From Acidobacteriota bacterium (GTDB lineage: Bacteria > Acidobacteriota > Terriglobia > Terriglobales > Acidobacteriaceae): a stretch of 6,133 nucleotides of DNA. Within the stretch, counting starts at the first letter, position 1; every line of letters begins with the position of its first letter. The notes under the pieces were generated by a model. That model saw nothing but the letters and a program-made list of their open reading frames with translations, was not told the DNA's origin and did no database searches. Made by a program: the position numbers and the translations under genes. The stretch is from contig JAJXXG010000721.1 in NCBI GenBank assembly GCA_021781255.1, positions 1-6,133 of the forward strand, read 5' to 3'. Of the stretch, positions 5,111-6,133 are shown in pieces.

Positions 5111-5412
5111 CATCCCGTCTGCGCGAACTCATTCAGCAACTCGGCGAAGCAATCCATGAGTCGGTCATCGAAAGCGAGCAGATTGCCGGCGTGGTGCAGG
5201 ATATCCGCAAGCACGGCTTCGATGTGCTGCTCATGCTTGAGGCCACCATCGGCCTCAACGAGGTCACCGCCAAGGACGCCGACGAATCCGGCGCAGAAGG
5301 CGAATCCGCCGAAGGGCCATTCACCCAGAACGACCTCCACTTCCTCCGCTCGCTCCGCATCTCGATTGAAGGCGACACAGGCAGCGAAAGCGACGAACCG
5401 CACGCCGGCTGA
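5107..5412 (+). CDS. Acidic 101-residue hypothetical protein
   Basis: A soluble-looking protein with no signal peptide or membrane helix. Residues 1-50 look helical and amphipathic (RLRELIQQLGEAIHESVIES, then VVQDIRKHGFDVLLMLEATIGL). Residues 52-70 are an acidic Ala/Glu/Gly/Asp spacer. FTQNDLHFLRSLRISIEG (72-89) is a second conserved-looking piece, followed by a disordered acidic tail. The frame stays open far upstream, but no ATG is available near the structured part. TTG 5107 has GGAGG (5097-5101) five bases upstream, so it is the best start. Codon third positions are strongly G/C through to the stop, confirming this frame and strand. The layout of two short helical elements with acidic linkers suggests a protein-protein adaptor, but I do not recognise the family. 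Confidence 0.72.
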   Translation: MTSRLRELIQQLGEAIHESVIESEQIAGVVQDIRKHGFDVLLMLEATIGLNEVTAKDADESGAEGESAEGPFTQNDLHFLRSLRISIEGDTGSESDEPHAG

Positions 5413-5551
5413 GGCTCTTGTTCCAGCTTCGCCAGCGCACCGCCACCGGCCCGTCTTTGGATACCTGGATGCCCCGGTTCGCGGCTTTGAGCGCCGTGCT
5501 GCAGAGCATGCGCAGATCATGATCGGCAAACTGCTTGTTGTTGTCATACAA
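5321..5551 (-). CDS. Possible small antisense gene or decayed remnant; coding signal confined to about 5413-5551
   Basis: No clear plus-strand gene covers 5413-5562. By hand count over these 50 triplets the G+C of the three phases is about 54, 46 and 78%, which in one minus-strand frame is the order GC1 > GC2 with high GC3 typical of genes here. That frame reads YDNNKQFADHDLRMLCSTAL, then KAANRGIQVSKDGPVAVRWR, then SWNKSLS. TTG 5551 is the outermost plausible start without entering the next ORF, but no ribosome binding site precedes it; ATG 5509 is no better. The frame then runs into the antisense of the 101-residue gene and stops only at 5321, an improbable 92-base overlap. It may be a truncated or frameshifted remnant: just upstream, the adjacent minus frame (from ATG 5697) reads DELHERQGKLLHAIAD, and one extra base near 5553 would join the two. 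No family recognised. Confidence 0.28.
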   Translation of the reverse strand: MYDNNKQFADHDLRMLCSTALKAANRGIQVSKDGPVAVRWRSWNKSLSRRAVRRFRCLCRLQSRCGASGGSGGRSG

Positions 5552-5562
5552 TCGGCAATTGC

Positions 5563-5694
5563 ATGAAGAAGCTTCCCCTGCCGCTCGTGCAGTTCGTCCT
5601 GTGCGCCTGCGGTTTGGTGCGCGCGCAGCACATCCCCAGGGCAACGTGCGACGTAGCGCTCAGGCCCGCGCTCAAAAGGATGGCGCTCGCATGA
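5563..5694 (+). CDS. Possible 43-residue secreted or membrane peptide coupled to the next gene
   Basis: ATG 5563 opens 43 codons. The start, MKKLPLPLVQFVLCACGLVRA, looks like a signal peptide with a possible cut after residue 21, followed by a short Arg/Ala-rich tail. The stop TGA 5692-5694 overlaps the ATG of the downstream membrane gene (ATGA at 5691-5694), a common translational-coupling arrangement. G+C by codon position, counted by hand, is about 69, 48 and 85%, which fits real coding in this frame. Against it, there is no ribosome binding site before 5563, the ORF is short, and the competing minus-strand frame in the same bases also looks protein-like. Function unknown. Confidence 0.33.
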   Translation: MKKLPLPLVQFVLCACGLVRAQHIPRATCDVALRPALKRMALA

Positions 5695-6133
5695 CAACAG
5701 CCCTTACCCTGGCCGCATCCGTGCCCCTTCTGCACCAGATATTCACGCCCTTGTCGATCGCCGAGCAAGAGAAACACACGTCCTATCTGATCCTCGCTGT
5801 GCTGCTGTTCTCCCTGGCAACGGCTTATCTCGCTCTCTGGCGCGCTGCGCCTGACTTCCGCATTTTTCGCAATATGGGCATCTTTATCGCCCTCGTTGCC
5901 GTGGACAATATTTCAGCCTACTTCGGAGTCCGCGGTTCGGCATGGACGGTGAGAGCCATCACCGTCGTTGTGCTCGTTGAGATTGCAGCCGAAGCGATGC
6001 GCATCCGGAATCACCGGTGGACGCGGTACTTCTGGCCCATCTATGGTTTTGCCGCGATTGCCGGTTGGTTTCCCACGATGGCCTTTGTACAGGAGTGGCC
6101 CATTGTTTTCTCTGAGATCACTCTCTTGATTCT
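5691..6133 (+). CDS. Multi-pass membrane sensor domain, probable N-terminus of a SpoIIE/PP2C-type phosphatase (partial)
   Basis: The first 147 residues of a protein cut by the window end, with no stop reached. After a short N-terminal segment, hydrophobic helices lie at about 31-50, 62-80, 85-103, 116-133 and from 138 on. This is a membrane array of at least five helices with short basic loops (RIFRNMG, RIRNHRWTRYF). From memory, similar arrays with FRIFRNMGIF and VLVEIAAEAMRI-like segments head Acidobacteriota proteins ending in a SpoIIE/PP2C serine/threonine phosphatase or other signalling output, so a membrane-bound regulator is likely. No catalytic part is present here to confirm that. 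ATG 5691 follows AAGGA (5676-5680) by ten bases, a rather long spacing, and overlaps the stop of the 43-codon ORF. Confidence 0.75.
   Translation, partial: MTTALTLAASVPLLHQIFTPLSIAEQEKHTSYLILAVLLFSLATAYLALWRAAPDFRIFRNMGIFIALVAVDNISAYFGVRGSAWTVRAITVVVLVEIAAEAMRIRNHRWTRYFWPIYGFAAIAGWFPTMAFVQEWPIVFSEITLLI

Overview
The window looks like a piece of a high-GC bacterial chromosome. The gene set fits Acidobacteriota, probably Terriglobia/Acidobacteriaceae: a secreted M48 protease with a C-terminal PsbP/DcrB-like domain, an isolated gcvT, several small lineage-type hypotheticals, and a membrane sensor of the kind I associate with SpoIIE-type phosphatases. This assignment comes from recollection of gene families, not from a marker gene. 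I see no rRNA, tRNA, CRISPR array or insertion sequence.

Layout. Positions 1-419 are mostly non-coding and AT-richer at the left edge. They hold a possible 3' end of a gene, an 18-codon ORF with a good ribosome binding site, a short direct repeat, a small hairpin and weak promoter candidates. An exported M48 zinc metalloprotease follows at 420-1955 (+). It converges on a small three-helix membrane protein at 2059-2346 (-), and a strong REP-like or terminator-like hairpin lies between them at 1997-2041. Upstream of the membrane protein, on the same strand, is gcvT at 2487-3641 (-), the aminomethyltransferase (T protein) of the glycine cleavage system. gcvT is divergent from a CDP-alcohol phosphatidyltransferase-family membrane enzyme at 3740-4348 (+). 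A 62-residue two-helix membrane protein at 4393-4581 (+) follows, and its 3' end overlaps a convergent 131-residue two-helix membrane protein at 4558-4953 (-). A divergent gap then leads to a TTG-started acidic protein of 101 residues at 5107-5412 (+). The window ends inside a multi-pass membrane protein that begins at 5691 (+).

How the genes work together. There is no single pathway here. gcvT is a one-carbon/glycine catabolism gene without gcvH or gcvP beside it. The phosphatidyltransferase-like protein belongs to lipid headgroup chemistry, and the M48 protease to envelope protein quality control. The remaining genes are membrane or small proteins of unknown role, so this reads as ordinary core and lineage-specific chromosome rather than a defence or mobile island.

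The least explained stretch is 5413-5690. There, codon-position composition suggests a small antisense coding segment, or a frameshifted remnant, at 5413-5551 (-). It also suggests a 43-codon ORF with a signal-peptide-like start at 5563-5694 (+), whose stop codon overlaps the start of the membrane sensor gene.
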